Below, piece after piece: positions 25,433 through 33,004 of a DNA stretch of 64,000 nt. Made by a program: the position numbers and the translations under genes. The stretch spans positions 186,001 to 250,000 of the forward strand of contig CAWEAT010000002.1 of assembly GCA_963806935.1 (NCBI GenBank), written 5' to 3'. The stretch is from Roseiarcus sp963806935. Its GTDB lineage: Bacteria > Pseudomonadota > Alphaproteobacteria > Rhizobiales > Beijerinckiaceae. Position 1 is the first letter of the stretch. Each line of letters opens with the position of its first letter. The notes below the pieces were generated by a model. That model searched no databases and had not been told where the DNA came from. It worked only from the letters and a program-made list of their open reading frames with translations.

Positions 25433-25687
25433 ATGCGAATGATTGCAGGCGCCGCGTTGGCGGCAGCGCTACTGGGTGCGGCGTCCGTCGCCTATGCGGC
25501 CGATGCGACCGGCACGATCAAGAGCCTAGACATGTCCAAGGACATGATCACTCTCGACAATGGCTCGTCCTACATGGCGCCGAAGAGCATGAAGCTCTCC
25601 GACTTCAAGGTCGGCGAGAAGGTGACGGTCAGCTACAGCAAGGCCGGCGACAAGATGGATGCGACGTCGATCAAGCCCGCGACCTGA
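25433..25687 (+). CDS. DUF1344 small exported protein
   Basis: An 84-residue protein with a clean signal peptide (residues 1-22, ending VAYA-AD) and a mature domain of about 60 residues: ADATGTIKSLDMSKDMITLD and a second half KVGEKVTVSYSKAGDK. This is the DUF1344 fold, a small OB-like beta barrel common in the periplasm of Rhizobiales. GGAG lies 7 bases before the ATG. A hairpin just after the stop probably ends the transcript. No ligand is known. Confidence 0.88.
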   Translation: MRMIAGAALAAALLGAASVAYAADATGTIKSLDMSKDMITLDNGSSYMAPKSMKLSDFKVGEKVTVSYSKAGDKMDATSIKPAT

Positions 25688-25709
25688 GATCGGTCGCGGT
25701 TGAATGCGA

Positions 25710-25731
25710 GCCGCCGGTCCAGACCGGCGGC
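25710..25731 (+). terminator. Hairpin terminator after the DUF1344 gene
   Basis: GCCGCCGGT-CCAG-ACCGGCGGC is a perfect 9-base stem with a 4-base loop, beginning 23 bases after the DUF1344 stop and followed by a T/G-rich TTGTGTGG tract. It has no strong U run, so it may be a weak intrinsic terminator or a 3' stabiliser. Confidence 0.6.
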
Positions 25732-25801
25732 TTGTGTGGCTTGGCTTGCTCAATCTCGAATCTTCTCAAAGCTTGCGCTACGGCCGGTTTGACCAAAAAC
25801 G

Positions 25802-26572
25802 ATGAATGACGGCGCCCTTGTTCTGACCCCGCAACATAGCCTGGCGCCGGAGCATCGATTGAGGGCGGCGCACGATCTCGTGTCCCGCATACCGGCCCGC
25901 GCGCCGCGACGCATCGCCGACGCGTTCACCGGCCAGGGATCGATGAGGCCGCTCCTGGTCCGGCGGTTTCCCAACGCCGAGATCGAGACCCTGGACCTCT
26001 CGCAATCCGCCGGCCGGGTCCCAGAGATGCGGCACGAGCGGAGGCCCGGCCAAGTCCCCGGCTTCCCGGCGAGAAACGAACTTGACCTCATCTGCCTGAA
26101 CGGTTCGCTCGAGCTCCTGCCGACGCTGCCGCGCTTGCTGCCCCGATTCGTCGGCATGCTGGGCGCCGGCGGTTGGCTCGCGGCGCAAATTCCCAACGAC
26201 CTCTATGAGCCGAGCCGGGCGCTGGTGCGGATGATCGCCGCCGACGGACCGTGGGCGAGGAGGCTGCTGCCGATCGCCAAGACGCGGCCGTTCAACGAAT
26301 CGATGGAAGGTCTCCACGCGCTCCTCAGCCCGATCGCCGCGAGCCTCGACATCTGGGAGGCGACCTATCTCCATGTGATGAGCAATGTCGCGGCGATCGT
26401 CGAACTCATGGAGGCGACGAGCCTCGCGCCGTTCCTGGCGCCGCTCGACCCCGCCGGCCGGCGCGAGTTTCTCGCCCGCTACGCCGCCGAGCTCGAGGAA
26501 GCCTATCCGGCGCAGCCCGACGGCAGCGTGCTGATCAGGCTTCGGCGTTTGTTCGTCCTGGCGCAGCGGTAA
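25802..26572 (+). CDS. Trans-aconitate methyltransferase-like protein, degraded SAM motif
   Basis: A 256-residue protein. From about residue 95 it follows trans-aconitate 2-methyltransferase (Tam) closely: DLICLNGSLELLP, AAQIPNDLYEPSRAL, AADGPWARRL, then WEATYLHVM and FLARYAAELEEAYPAQPDG at the C-terminus. The N-terminal SAM-binding motif I, normally DLGCGPG, reads DAFTGQG (about residues 42-48), and the residues after it differ strongly from the family. It could therefore be a pseudoenzyme or bind another ligand. The first 20 residues are not conserved with Tam. It is convergent with the ParA-like gene, 20 bases apart. Confidence 0.78.
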   Translation: MNDGALVLTPQHSLAPEHRLRAAHDLVSRIPARAPRRIADAFTGQGSMRPLLVRRFPNAEIETLDLSQSAGRVPEMRHERRPGQVPGFPARNELDLICLNGSLELLPTLPRLLPRFVGMLGAGGWLAAQIPNDLYEPSRALVRMIAADGPWARRLLPIAKTRPFNESMEGLHALLSPIAASLDIWEATYLHVMSNVAAIVELMEATSLAPFLAPLDPAGRREFLARYAAELEEAYPAQPDGSVLIRLRRLFVLAQR

Positions 26573-26591
26573 GCGCGCGACGCTCCCCGAC

Positions 26592-27251
26592 TCACATCCG
26601 CGGCTTCGCCTTCAGAGCGCGGGCGTAGAGCGCCTCTTCCATCCGCTCGGCGATTTCGCGCAGATAGGGGTTGCGCGCCTCCCGGCCGGCGCGGCCGGAG
26701 TCGAGGTCGCTCTGGAAGCCGTCCCGCTGCGGCCAATGCTCGCCGAGGAGTTCGAAGCCGGCGTCCTCGATCGTCTCCACCGCCTTGGAGAATTGCGTCT
26801 CCGAGCGGCCGACCTTCGACAGGACGAGAACAAGCCGCCCTTCCGCGCCGCGCCGGGCAAGCTTGCGGGCGAGCGAAAGCGTCGGCCTCAGATCGTCGCT
26901 CGAAACCCCCGTCGGCAGGAAGACGACGTCGCTGTCCTCGGCGATCTCGGTCGAGAGATCGTCGGCGAGGCCGCGGGTGTCGGCGACGATGAAATCGGCG
27001 ACGCCGTCCTCGCGGCGCAGTTTCTTCAGGCTCTTGAACGCGCGCGCGTCGACTTCCGGTTCGAGGCCGGCGCGCAGGCGCAGCGCGCCCCATTCGACGC
27101 AGGTCAGTTGGTCGAGATCGAAATCGGCGAGCAGGGTCTTGCGGCCGCGATGAAGGGCGCCGACCGCGAGCAGGCGCGCGAGCGCGCTCTTGCCGACGCC
27201 CCCCTTCTGGCTGACGAACGCAGCCGTGGTCGGTGCCTTTGCCTTTGCCAT
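26592..27251 (-). CDS. Orphan ParA/MinD-type ATPase
   Basis: A 219-residue P-loop ATPase of the ParA family. The deviant Walker A motif is SQKGGVGKSALA (about residues 14-25), with both lysines that define ParA/MinD/Soj. Where chromosomal ParA usually has DxDPQ, this protein has DFDLDQLTCVEWG (about 43-55), the small plasmid-type pattern. Walker B region is FIVADTRGLADD (about 93). There is no ParB or parS nearby, so it is an orphan, possibly positioning a non-chromosomal cargo. Its 3' end meets the Tam-like gene. Confidence 0.85.
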   Translation of the reverse strand: MAKAKAPTTAAFVSQKGGVGKSALARLLAVGALHRGRKTLLADFDLDQLTCVEWGALRLRAGLEPEVDARAFKSLKKLRREDGVADFIVADTRGLADDLSTEIAEDSDVVFLPTGVSSDDLRPTLSLARKLARRGAEGRLVLVLSKVGRSETQFSKAVETIEDAGFELLGEHWPQRDGFQSDLDSGRAGREARNPYLREIAERMEEALYARALKAKPRM

Positions 27252-27367
27252 GCTCGCGCCTCTCGACCGCGCGCCCTCGAGGCGCTTCTCCGGTCACCCG
27301 CTTTTGCGACGGGGCGGGCCTTTCTTGATTCGCATGCTAGCCGCCCGCGCGCCGATGGCAAGCGAGG

Positions 27368-28363
27368 TCAGCGGTCGATTGTCTCCATCACCCAGGCGGG
27401 ATAGCGCGGGCCGGCGATCTTGCCGGGTCCAAGGGCCTCGTCGAGCGCCTCCATGTCGGCGGGGTCGAGCTGGATTTCTTCGGCGGCGACATTCTCCTCG
27501 AGATAGCGGCGCCGCTTGGTCCCCGGAATCGGCGCGATATCGTCGCCCTTGTGCAGGAGCCAGGCGAGCGCGATCTGACCTGGCTTGACCTGCTTCGCGG
27601 CAGCGACCTGACGAACGACCGCCGCGGCGCGCTGATTGGCGTCGAAGTTCTCGCCCTGGTAGCGCGGATCGAGCCGCCGGTAGTCGCCCTCTGGATAGTC
27701 CTCGGCGCGCTTTGCGTCGCCCGTGAGAAAGCCGCGGCCGAGCGGCGAAAAGGGAACGAGGCCGATCCCGAGCTCACGCAGGACCGGAATGACGTCGTCT
27801 TCGAGATTGCGCTCCCACAACGAATATTCGCTTTGCAGCGCCGAAACCGGATGCTCGGCGTGGGCGCGGCGGATGTTCGCGACGCCGGCCTCGGAGAGGC
27901 CGAAGAACCGCGCCTTGCCCTCCTTGATCAGGTCGCCGACCGTTCCGGCGACCTCTTCGATTGGAACGTCCCGATCGACGCGGTGCTGGTAGAGGAGATC
28001 GATATGGTCGGTCTTCAGCCGGCTGAGCGACCCGTCGACGGCCTTGCGAATCGACCGGGGCCGGCTGTCGCGCTCGGCGCCGATCTGCTTGCCGCCTTCG
28101 AAGCGGAAGCCGAATTTGGTCGCGATGACGACCTCGTTGCGCCGATCCTTCAACGCCCGGCCGATAAGCTCCTCGTTGGCGAACGGGCCGTAGCCCTCGG
28201 CGGTGTCGAGGAACGTGCAGCCGAGCTCGATCGCCCGGTGAAGCGTCGCGACCGACTCGCCTTCGTCAGCGGGGCCGTAAGACTGGCTCATGCCCATGCA
28301 GCCGAGCCCGATCGCGGAGACCTCGAGTCCCTGGCGGCCAAGCTTGCGTTTGCTCAGAGTCAT
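27368..28363 (-). CDS. Aldo/keto reductase
   Basis: A 331-residue AKR of the AKR13/YakC-like type that reduces aldehydes or ketones with NADPH. The catalytic tetrad is visible: Asp in FLDTAEGYGPFANEELIG (about residue 53), Tyr in the same segment, Lys in VVIATKFGF (about 83) and His in LLYQHRVD (about 124). The C-terminal cofactor site includes IPGTKRRRYLEEN (about 281-293). It is the last gene of a co-oriented group (TetR, two VOC proteins, DUF899, YciI, AKR) with spacers of 25-105 bases; a role in detoxifying reactive carbonyls fits this context. Confidence 0.92.
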   Translation of the reverse strand: MTLSKRKLGRQGLEVSAIGLGCMGMSQSYGPADEGESVATLHRAIELGCTFLDTAEGYGPFANEELIGRALKDRRNEVVIATKFGFRFEGGKQIGAERDSRPRSIRKAVDGSLSRLKTDHIDLLYQHRVDRDVPIEEVAGTVGDLIKEGKARFFGLSEAGVANIRRAHAEHPVSALQSEYSLWERNLEDDVIPVLRELGIGLVPFSPLGRGFLTGDAKRAEDYPEGDYRRLDPRYQGENFDANQRAAAVVRQVAAAKQVKPGQIALAWLLHKGDDIAPIPGTKRRRYLEENVAAEEIQLDPADMEALDEALGPGKIAGPRYPAWVMETIDR

Positions 28364-28427
28364 GAATCGCCTTCTCCCAATCAGCGCAGCGCGCCGCTCG
28401 CCGCCAGCGAGCGAACCGGACGCGCCT

Positions 28428-28787
28428 TTAGGCGAAGTCGTCCATCTCGAACATTTCGCGGATCTCGATCACCGAAGGCCCCGGCATCGGGTTGGGACAG
28501 CGTTTGGCCCACTCGATCGCCTCATCGACGTCTTTGACCGTCCAGATCCAGTAGCCGGCGGCGAGTTCGCCGACGTTCGGGAACGGCCCGCGGGTCACCG
28601 TGCGGTCCTTGCCGGAGAAAGCGACGCGCGCCCCCTTGCTGCTTTCCTTGAGCCCGCCCGCATCGACGAACAGCCCGGCGTTGATGAGCATCTGATTGAA
28701 TTCGCCCATGTCCGCCAGGAGCTCGCGCGGCGGGTCGCCGCCGACTTCGGAATCCGTGGTCGCTTTGACGATGACCATCACGCGCAT
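28428..28787 (-). CDS. YciI family protein
   Basis: A 119-residue YciI/DGPF-type domain protein of the dimeric alpha-beta barrel fold. The start MRVMVIVKATTDSE, the GGLKESSKGARVAFSG segment and the DGPF-like TVTRGPFPN motif (about residues 64-72, where DGPF becomes RGPF) and AAGYWIWTVKDVDEAIEWA are typical. The family often sits beside ECF sigma factors; here it is in a TetR-controlled group with VOC and DUF899 proteins. GGAAGG lies 6 bases before the ATG. No enzyme activity is established. Confidence 0.88.
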   Translation of the reverse strand: MRVMVIVKATTDSEVGGDPPRELLADMGEFNQMLINAGLFVDAGGLKESSKGARVAFSGKDRTVTRGPFPNVGELAAGYWIWTVKDVDEAIEWAKRCPNPMPGPSVIEIREMFEMDDFA

Positions 28788-28818
28788 CGTGTTCCTTCCA
28801 ACAGTTTCAGGGGCGCGG

Positions 28819-29527
28819 CTAGACGTAGTCGAGCTTCGGATACCAGTCTAGCCCCCGCCCCTCGGGCGTCGAGTTCGAGCACCGTCCACAGCGGCGCGGG
28901 ATCAGGCGCGCCGCGCGGGTCCTGGCCGGGATCCGACGTTCCCGACATCTCATCCGACCAGAAATGGCGGATCGTTCCGTCGCGACGGGTGAAGACGTTC
29001 AACGCCGGCTCGTCCGTTCCGTCGGCCGCGATAGCGCGAAAATCACGCGAATAAGCGCCGTTGACGTCGCTGAAGAGGCGAAGGCTCCGCCAGCCGCGCT
29101 CTTGCTTCCACGCGATCAGGCGCTCGATCGGAGAGCGCGCGACGACGGCGAGCGACACCCTCTGCCCAATGTCGGCGGCGTTGCCCTCCCAGGCGCCCAA
29201 AAGATTCGTGCACATCGGACAGGGGCGATCGCGTTGTGGTCCGAACATATAGCTGTAGATCACGAGCGTCTGCTTGTCGCCGAACAGCCCGGCGAAATCG
29301 ACCGGGCCGTCCTCGCCCTGAAACCGATAGTCGCCGCTCACCGCCGCGCCTGGAGGCAACGCCCGCCGCTGCGCGGCGACGCGCTCGATATGACGTCGCA
29401 GTTCGATTTCCTCGGTGAGCAAAGCGGTGCGAGCGGTGCGGTATTCGACGCTTTCGTTGGGAATTCGCGTAGGGGCCGCGCGGGCGACCTCGTTTGCGGG
29501 TCTGAGAGTCTTGGTTTCAGCGTTCAT
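28819..29527 (-). CDS. DUF899 thioredoxin-fold protein (frameshifted at 3' end)
   Basis: A thioredoxin-like protein of the DUF899 family: LRRHIERVAAQRRALPPGA, then YSYMFGPQRDRPCPMCTNLL (the CPMC redox pair, about residues 102-105) and GWRSLRLFSDVNGAYSRDF. The frame as it stands runs on to 28778, losing the family's C-terminus. One extra G in the G/C run near 28857-28861 explains this: after removing it, the sequence ends GLDWYPKLDYV with a stop at 28819-28821, the usual DUF899 end. The corrected protein has 235 residues. It is co-oriented with YciI, 31 bases upstream. Confidence 0.88.
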
Positions 29528-29631
29528 CTGTTGATCTCCTCACTATGAAGGAGCCGCGCCGACGGCCCCGCGGGCGAGCGGACCTTCAGCCTGCAAAGGC
29601 GCCACGATCCCGCCAGGGCCGCCCGCGGGCT

Positions 29632-30417
29632 CTATTTCTTCGAAGCAACCAGCGCGAACATCGCGCCTTGCGGATCGAGACCGTTGATGATCCAGCTGCC
29701 GCCGGGAACCTGCACCGGCCCGTGAATGACCTTGCCTCCGGCGGACTTCACCCGATCTCCGGCTGCGTCGATCGCGTCGACGGTAATGTAATAGATCCAG
29801 TGCGGGGCGGGCTCTTCGGCCATCTTCTTCATCATGCCGCCGCTCTGCTGGCCCTTGGTGGTGAAGATCTGGTACGTCCCCACCGGACCCATGTTGATCG
29901 CCTCGCCTTTCGTCCAGCCGAACAGGCCGGAATAGAAGGCAAACGAGCTCTCCGGGTCGCCGCCGTGCAGCTCGTGCCAGCCGATATGGCCGGGCTTGGC
30001 TGGATCCTGGACCGGCGCCTGGTCGCTGTTCCCCTTGAACAGAAGAAAGCCCGCGCCGCTCGGATCGCCGGCGATGGCGAACGTGCCGATGTTGGGAATC
30101 TCGGTCGGCGGGCGATGAATGGCGCCGCCGGCCGCCTTGACCTTGTCGGCGTAAGCCTTGACGTCGTCGACCGCGATATAGCCCATCCAGGTCGGGCGCG
30201 CGCCCATCTTGGCCGCCTCTTCGGGGATCGCCATCAGGCCGCCGACGCTCGTCTCGCCTACCTGCAGCAGCGAATAGCGCTGGGCGTTCATGGTGTTGGG
30301 GCCGATCGTCCAGCCGACGACCTTGGAATAGAACTTCTCGGCCCCGGAAAGATCATGCGACATCTGATCGTACCAGATGAACTTGCCGAGCACGTTCGAA
30401 GCGGACGGATTGGTCAT
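29632..30417 (-). CDS. Two-domain VOC family protein
   Basis: A 261-residue protein with two complete VOC domains. Domain 1 (about residues 8-125) has GKFIWYDQMSHDLSGAEKFY and ends with AGDPSGAGFLLFKG; domain 2 (about 140-258) begins HIGWHELHGGDPESSFAFY and ends GLDPQGAMFALV. This architecture is that of bacterial 27-kDa antigen/CFP32-like glyoxalase-fold proteins, whose substrates are mostly unknown. AAGGAGG precedes the ATG. It lies 49 bases after the PhnB-like VOC gene in the TetR group. Confidence 0.88.
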   Translation of the reverse strand: MTNPSASNVLGKFIWYDQMSHDLSGAEKFYSKVVGWTIGPNTMNAQRYSLLQVGETSVGGLMAIPEEAAKMGARPTWMGYIAVDDVKAYADKVKAAGGAIHRPPTEIPNIGTFAIAGDPSGAGFLLFKGNSDQAPVQDPAKPGHIGWHELHGGDPESSFAFYSGLFGWTKGEAINMGPVGTYQIFTTKGQQSGGMMKKMAEEPAPHWIYYITVDAIDAAGDRVKSAGGKVIHGPVQVPGGSWIINGLDPQGAMFALVASKK

Positions 30418-30466
30418 GGCTTTCCTCCTTCAGTTCGGCCCGACGGCCGGTTGAGCGCTGTGGCCT

Positions 30467-30946
30467 TCAGTTCGGCGCGAACGCCTGCTGCAATTGGGCG
30501 ATGTCGAGCTTCTTCATCGTCATCACCGCCCGCATGAAGCGATCCGTCTGCTCTGCGTCGCGGCCTGACAGGAACTCGGGCAGCGCGCGCGGGACGATTT
30601 GCCAGGAGACGCCGAATTTGTCGGTGAGCCAGCCGCACTGCTGGTGCGAGCCGCCTTCCGCAAGCTTCTCCCACAGCGTGTCGATCTCGGCCTGGTCGTC
30701 GCAATTCACGATCAGCGACAGCGCGGGCGTGAACTTGAATTGGGGCCCGCCGTTCAGCGCGAGAAGACGCTGGCCATCGATCTCGAACGAAATCGTCATC
30801 ACCGCTCCATTCCTCTCGGGAGCGAAATCGCCGTAGCGCGTCGTCGAAATCACGCGGCTGTTAGGAAAGATCGAGAGATAGTGATCGACCGCCTCCTCGG
30901 CGTTGAAATCGAACCAGAGACAGGGCGTGATTTTCTGTTCGGTCAT
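30467..30946 (-). CDS. PhnB-like VOC protein
   Basis: A 159-residue single-chain VOC protein of the PhnB / 3-demethylubiquinone methyltransferase-like group. It starts MTEQKITPCLWFDFNAEEAV, has YLSIFPNSRVIS and GQRLLALNGGPQFKFTPALS (about residues 58-77), and ends with GVSWQIVPRALPEFL and the RAVMTMKKLDIAQL tail, which is a hallmark of this group. The second of two ATGs was chosen because GAGGAG is 6 bases before it; the first, at 30952, would lie directly on the ribosome binding site. It is 25 bases downstream of the TetR gene. Confidence 0.9.
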   Translation of the reverse strand: MTEQKITPCLWFDFNAEEAVDHYLSIFPNSRVISTTRYGDFAPERNGAVMTISFEIDGQRLLALNGGPQFKFTPALSLIVNCDDQAEIDTLWEKLAEGGSHQQCGWLTDKFGVSWQIVPRALPEFLSGRDAEQTDRFMRAVMTMKKLDIAQLQQAFAPN

Positions 30947-30971
30947 GGTCATCTCCTCGTTGGTTGACGTG

Positions 30972-31610
30972 CTAGCGCGCCGCGCGTTGCGGGCGGGCGA
31001 TCGGCAGGAGGGTTTCGAAGTAGCGCCCGAGATGATCGAGACAGTCGGCGGCGACTTTCGGCCCGTGTTTAGCCTTGGCCAGAATGAAGGCGCCCTGGAG
31101 GACGGCCTGTGAATAAAGCGCGGCGCTTTTTGGCGTCCAGGCGGCGTCCGGGGCGTAGCGCGCCTTGGCCTCGGCCAAGTCCTTTTCGAGCCGCTCGGCG
31201 TGCTCGCTGATGTAACGGTCGCAGGCGGCGCGAATGGCGGGATGCGAGTCGTAAGCCTCCTGAACCATCGTGCCGAGGAGGCAGGTGAACTGCGGCAGCT
31301 CGCCCTGAAGGATCGCCTTGCGGAAATCGACATAGCCGAGCACCCGCGCCCTCGGGTCCGGCAGGAGGCTGTAGGGCGCGGCATCGAACACCGCGTCGGC
31401 GTTGGCGGCGAAATGGGCCGCCGCGGCGATCGCGCAGGCTTCCTTGCTGGCGAAATGGTGGAAGAACGCGCCCTTGGTCAGCCCGGCCTCGGCGCAGATG
31501 TCTTCGACCCGCGCGGCCGAATAGCCCTTCGAGCGGATCACGTGGACCGCGGCGTCGAGCAGCCTGCGGCTCGAGGCCTGCGCCGCTTCCGATTTCGCGC
31601 TTGTCGCCAT
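30972..31610 (-). CDS. TetR family transcriptional regulator (detoxification operon)
   Basis: A 212-residue TetR regulator. The N-terminal helix-turn-helix (about residues 14-60) reads RRLLDAAVHVIRSKGYSAAR and DICAEAGLTKGAFFHHFASKE, the classic TetR pattern. The C-terminal ligand domain ends with AVLQGAFILAKAKHGPKVAA, typical of the TetR_C_33/NemR-like subgroup that responds to electrophiles. A perfect 7-base-arm palindrome lies at 31618-31639, immediately before its ATG, so autoregulation is likely. The downstream co-oriented genes encode VOC, DUF899, YciI and AKR proteins; they are probably controlled by this repressor. Confidence 0.92.
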   Translation of the reverse strand: MATSAKSEAAQASSRRLLDAAVHVIRSKGYSAARVEDICAEAGLTKGAFFHHFASKEACAIAAAAHFAANADAVFDAAPYSLLPDPRARVLGYVDFRKAILQGELPQFTCLLGTMVQEAYDSHPAIRAACDRYISEHAERLEKDLAEAKARYAPDAAWTPKSAALYSQAVLQGAFILAKAKHGPKVAADCLDHLGRYFETLLPIARPQRAAR

Positions 31611-31617
31611 GCGGCAT

Positions 31618-31639
31618 CCATACCAACCAGTCGGTATGG
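31618..31639. promoter_or_regulatory. Palindromic TetR operator
   Basis: CCATACC-AACCAGTC-GGTATGG is an inverted repeat with 7-base arms and an 8-base centre, 7 bases upstream of the TetR start codon. Spacing and T/A-rich half-site ends suit a TetR dimer. It should control the whole minus-strand group from TetR to the aldo/keto reductase. Confidence 0.72.
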
Positions 31640-31710
31640 CTGTCAAGCGAAGATACGCCGCTGCCCGCCAGCCCCCAAACCCAAACAATCTCAGACGGGC
31701 GACCCCTTTC

Positions 31711-31920
31711 TCAACACTCCACTCGCCCGAGATCGACATTGACCTTGCAATGCTCGACGACGGAACGCACGGCGCGAACGAAATCGGGATCGGCCTCGAG
31801 CTGGCGGGACTTCATACCCGCGACCGCCGCGCGCGACGGCGAAGAGAAGTTGAGCGCCAGCACGACGAGATTAAGCGCAAGCAGCAGGCACAGGACGGTC
31901 GTGGCGATCTTCAGCGGCAT
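31711..31920 (-). CDS. Small membrane-anchored protein
   Basis: A 69-residue protein. Residues 1-22 (MPLKIATTVLCLLLALNLVV) form one hydrophobic helix or signal anchor; the remainder is charged, with SRQLEADPDFVRAVRSVVEH and Cys residues at the end. GGAG lies 6 bases before the ATG at 31920; in-frame ATGs at 31932 and 31953 would add hydrophilic residues in front of the helix. Coding status rests on start, ribosome binding site and membrane segment; no family is recognised. Confidence 0.5.
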   Translation of the reverse strand: MPLKIATTVLCLLLALNLVVLALNFSSPSRAAVAGMKSRQLEADPDFVRAVRSVVEHCKVNVDLGRVEC

Positions 31921-32066
31921 TTCGGGCTCCATCGGGATCCACGGACCGGCCATGCGCCGGCACGGACGAGGTTAGCGCAAATTGCGATTGGCCGTGCGCG
32001 TTTTGCTCCGCCTCGACTCGCCCTCGGCCGGCGGCGTCCAGGAGCGATCCCATAAGCGCCAAGAAC

Positions 32067-32105
32067 GTCCTTCGAGACGCGCCTTCGGCGCCCCTCAGGA
32101 CGAGG
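32067..32105. repeat. REP-like palindromic element A
   Basis: The segment CGTCCTTCGAGACGCGCC, then TTCGGCGCCCCTCAGGACG and AG, is a mosaic palindrome with outer arms CGTCCT/AGGACG and an inner GGCGC-type stem. Similar dispersed hairpins are abundant in intergenic DNA of Rhizobiales genomes. Only one copy was seen in this window. Confidence 0.6.
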
Positions 32106-32170
32106 GTGCGGCGCGATTCCGCCAGACTGCGTAGCGCCTGCGGTCGATTGCATCTGGGTCAAACCGTGGC

Positions 32171-32260
32171 CGTCATTGCGAGCGAAGGGAAGCAATCCAG
32201 GGATCGTAGAGCGTCCTTTGTTCTATGGATTGCTTCGTCGCTGCGCTCCTCGCAATGACG
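32171..32260. repeat. Large palindromic repeat (GTCATTGCGAG type)
   Basis: A 90-base element whose ends are inverted copies: left arm CGTCATTGCGAGCGAAGGGA then AGCAATCCA, right arm TGGATTGCTTCGTCG then CTGCGCTCCTCGCAATGACG. It would fold into a long imperfect hairpin. The same sequence family is known as a highly repeated intergenic element in many alphaproteobacteria. It lies just downstream of the second TetR gene and may end its transcript. Confidence 0.72.
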
Positions 32261-32288
32261 GGTCCGGTTCCACTCAAATGCAAGTGCC

Positions 32289-32936
32289 TCAGCCGCCTTT
32301 CGGTCCGCAGATCGTCGCCACCGCGTCGTCGATGATCGGCAGGATCTCGGCCTTCGGGATTTGGGCGCGGGCGCGGATCGAGAGCGTGTGGATGGTCGCT
32401 CCGGCCAGTCGCGCGAGCGCGCGCGGATTGGCGCCGGGCGGCAATTCACCCGCGGCGCGCGCGTCCGCGAACAATCGCCCGAACGCGCGATCGGTCGCGT
32501 CGATCGCCTCGGCGACAAGGGCGCGGACCTCCGGGTCGGCGACTGCGTCCGAGGACGCTGTCAAGACGGTGAAGCAACCGCGCGGACCATGCTCGCCGCT
32601 GAGATAAAGCTCGAGGGCGGCGACGAAGATGCGCCTGAGCTTTGTCCGTAGCGACGCGCGCCCCTGAAATAGCGGGGCGAACGTCTCGTTTACGCGCTTG
32701 CGGTACTGGCTATAGGCCTGAAGGTAGAGCGCCCGCTTGTCGCCGAACGCGCCGTAGAGGCTCGGACGGTTGAGCCCGGTCGCCGCGCTGAGCGAGTCGA
32801 GCGAGGTGGCGGCGAAGCCCTCCTGCCAGAAGACGTCCATCGCCTGGGTCAAGGCCGTCTCCGGCTCGAAGGCGCGCGGGCGGCCGCGTCGCCGCGCGGC
32901 GGGCTCGGAAGGGGATCGCGCAGATTTTTGTACCAT
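32289..32936 (-). CDS. TetR family transcriptional regulator (GST-linked)
   Basis: A 215-residue TetR regulator with an unusually basic, Ser/Arg-rich N-terminal arm (residues 1-20, including GRPRAF). The helix-turn-helix (about 28-72) reads AMDVFWQEGFAATSLDSLSA and ATGLNRPSLYGAFGDKRALY. The C-terminal domain resembles the TetR_C_16/AcuR-like group. It is divergent from a GST gene (start 33005) with a 68-base spacer, so the GST is the likely regulated target. A CGCAT-TCT-ATGCG palindrome lies in that spacer. Confidence 0.9.
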   Translation of the reverse strand: MVQKSARSPSEPAARRRGRPRAFEPETALTQAMDVFWQEGFAATSLDSLSAATGLNRPSLYGAFGDKRALYLQAYSQYRKRVNETFAPLFQGRASLRTKLRRIFVAALELYLSGEHGPRGCFTVLTASSDAVADPEVRALVAEAIDATDRAFGRLFADARAAGELPPGANPRALARLAGATIHTLSIRARAQIPKAEILPIIDDAVATICGPKGG

Positions 32937-32959
32937 TTCGAATAAAACTCTTGACGCTG

Positions 32960-32972
32960 CGCATTCTATGCG
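32960..32972. promoter_or_regulatory. Short palindrome in the TetR-GST spacer
   Basis: CGCAT-TCT-ATGCG, perfect 5-base arms, centred between the divergent TetR and GST start codons, with flanking ACTCTT and AAGAGT (at 32947 and 32973) that add imperfect symmetry. A TTGACG hexamer at 32951 could be a -35 box for the GST gene. It is a plausible operator; no known consensus is matched. Confidence 0.45.
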
Positions 32973-33004
32973 AAAGAGTACATAAATTGCAACGGAGGAC
33001 GCTC

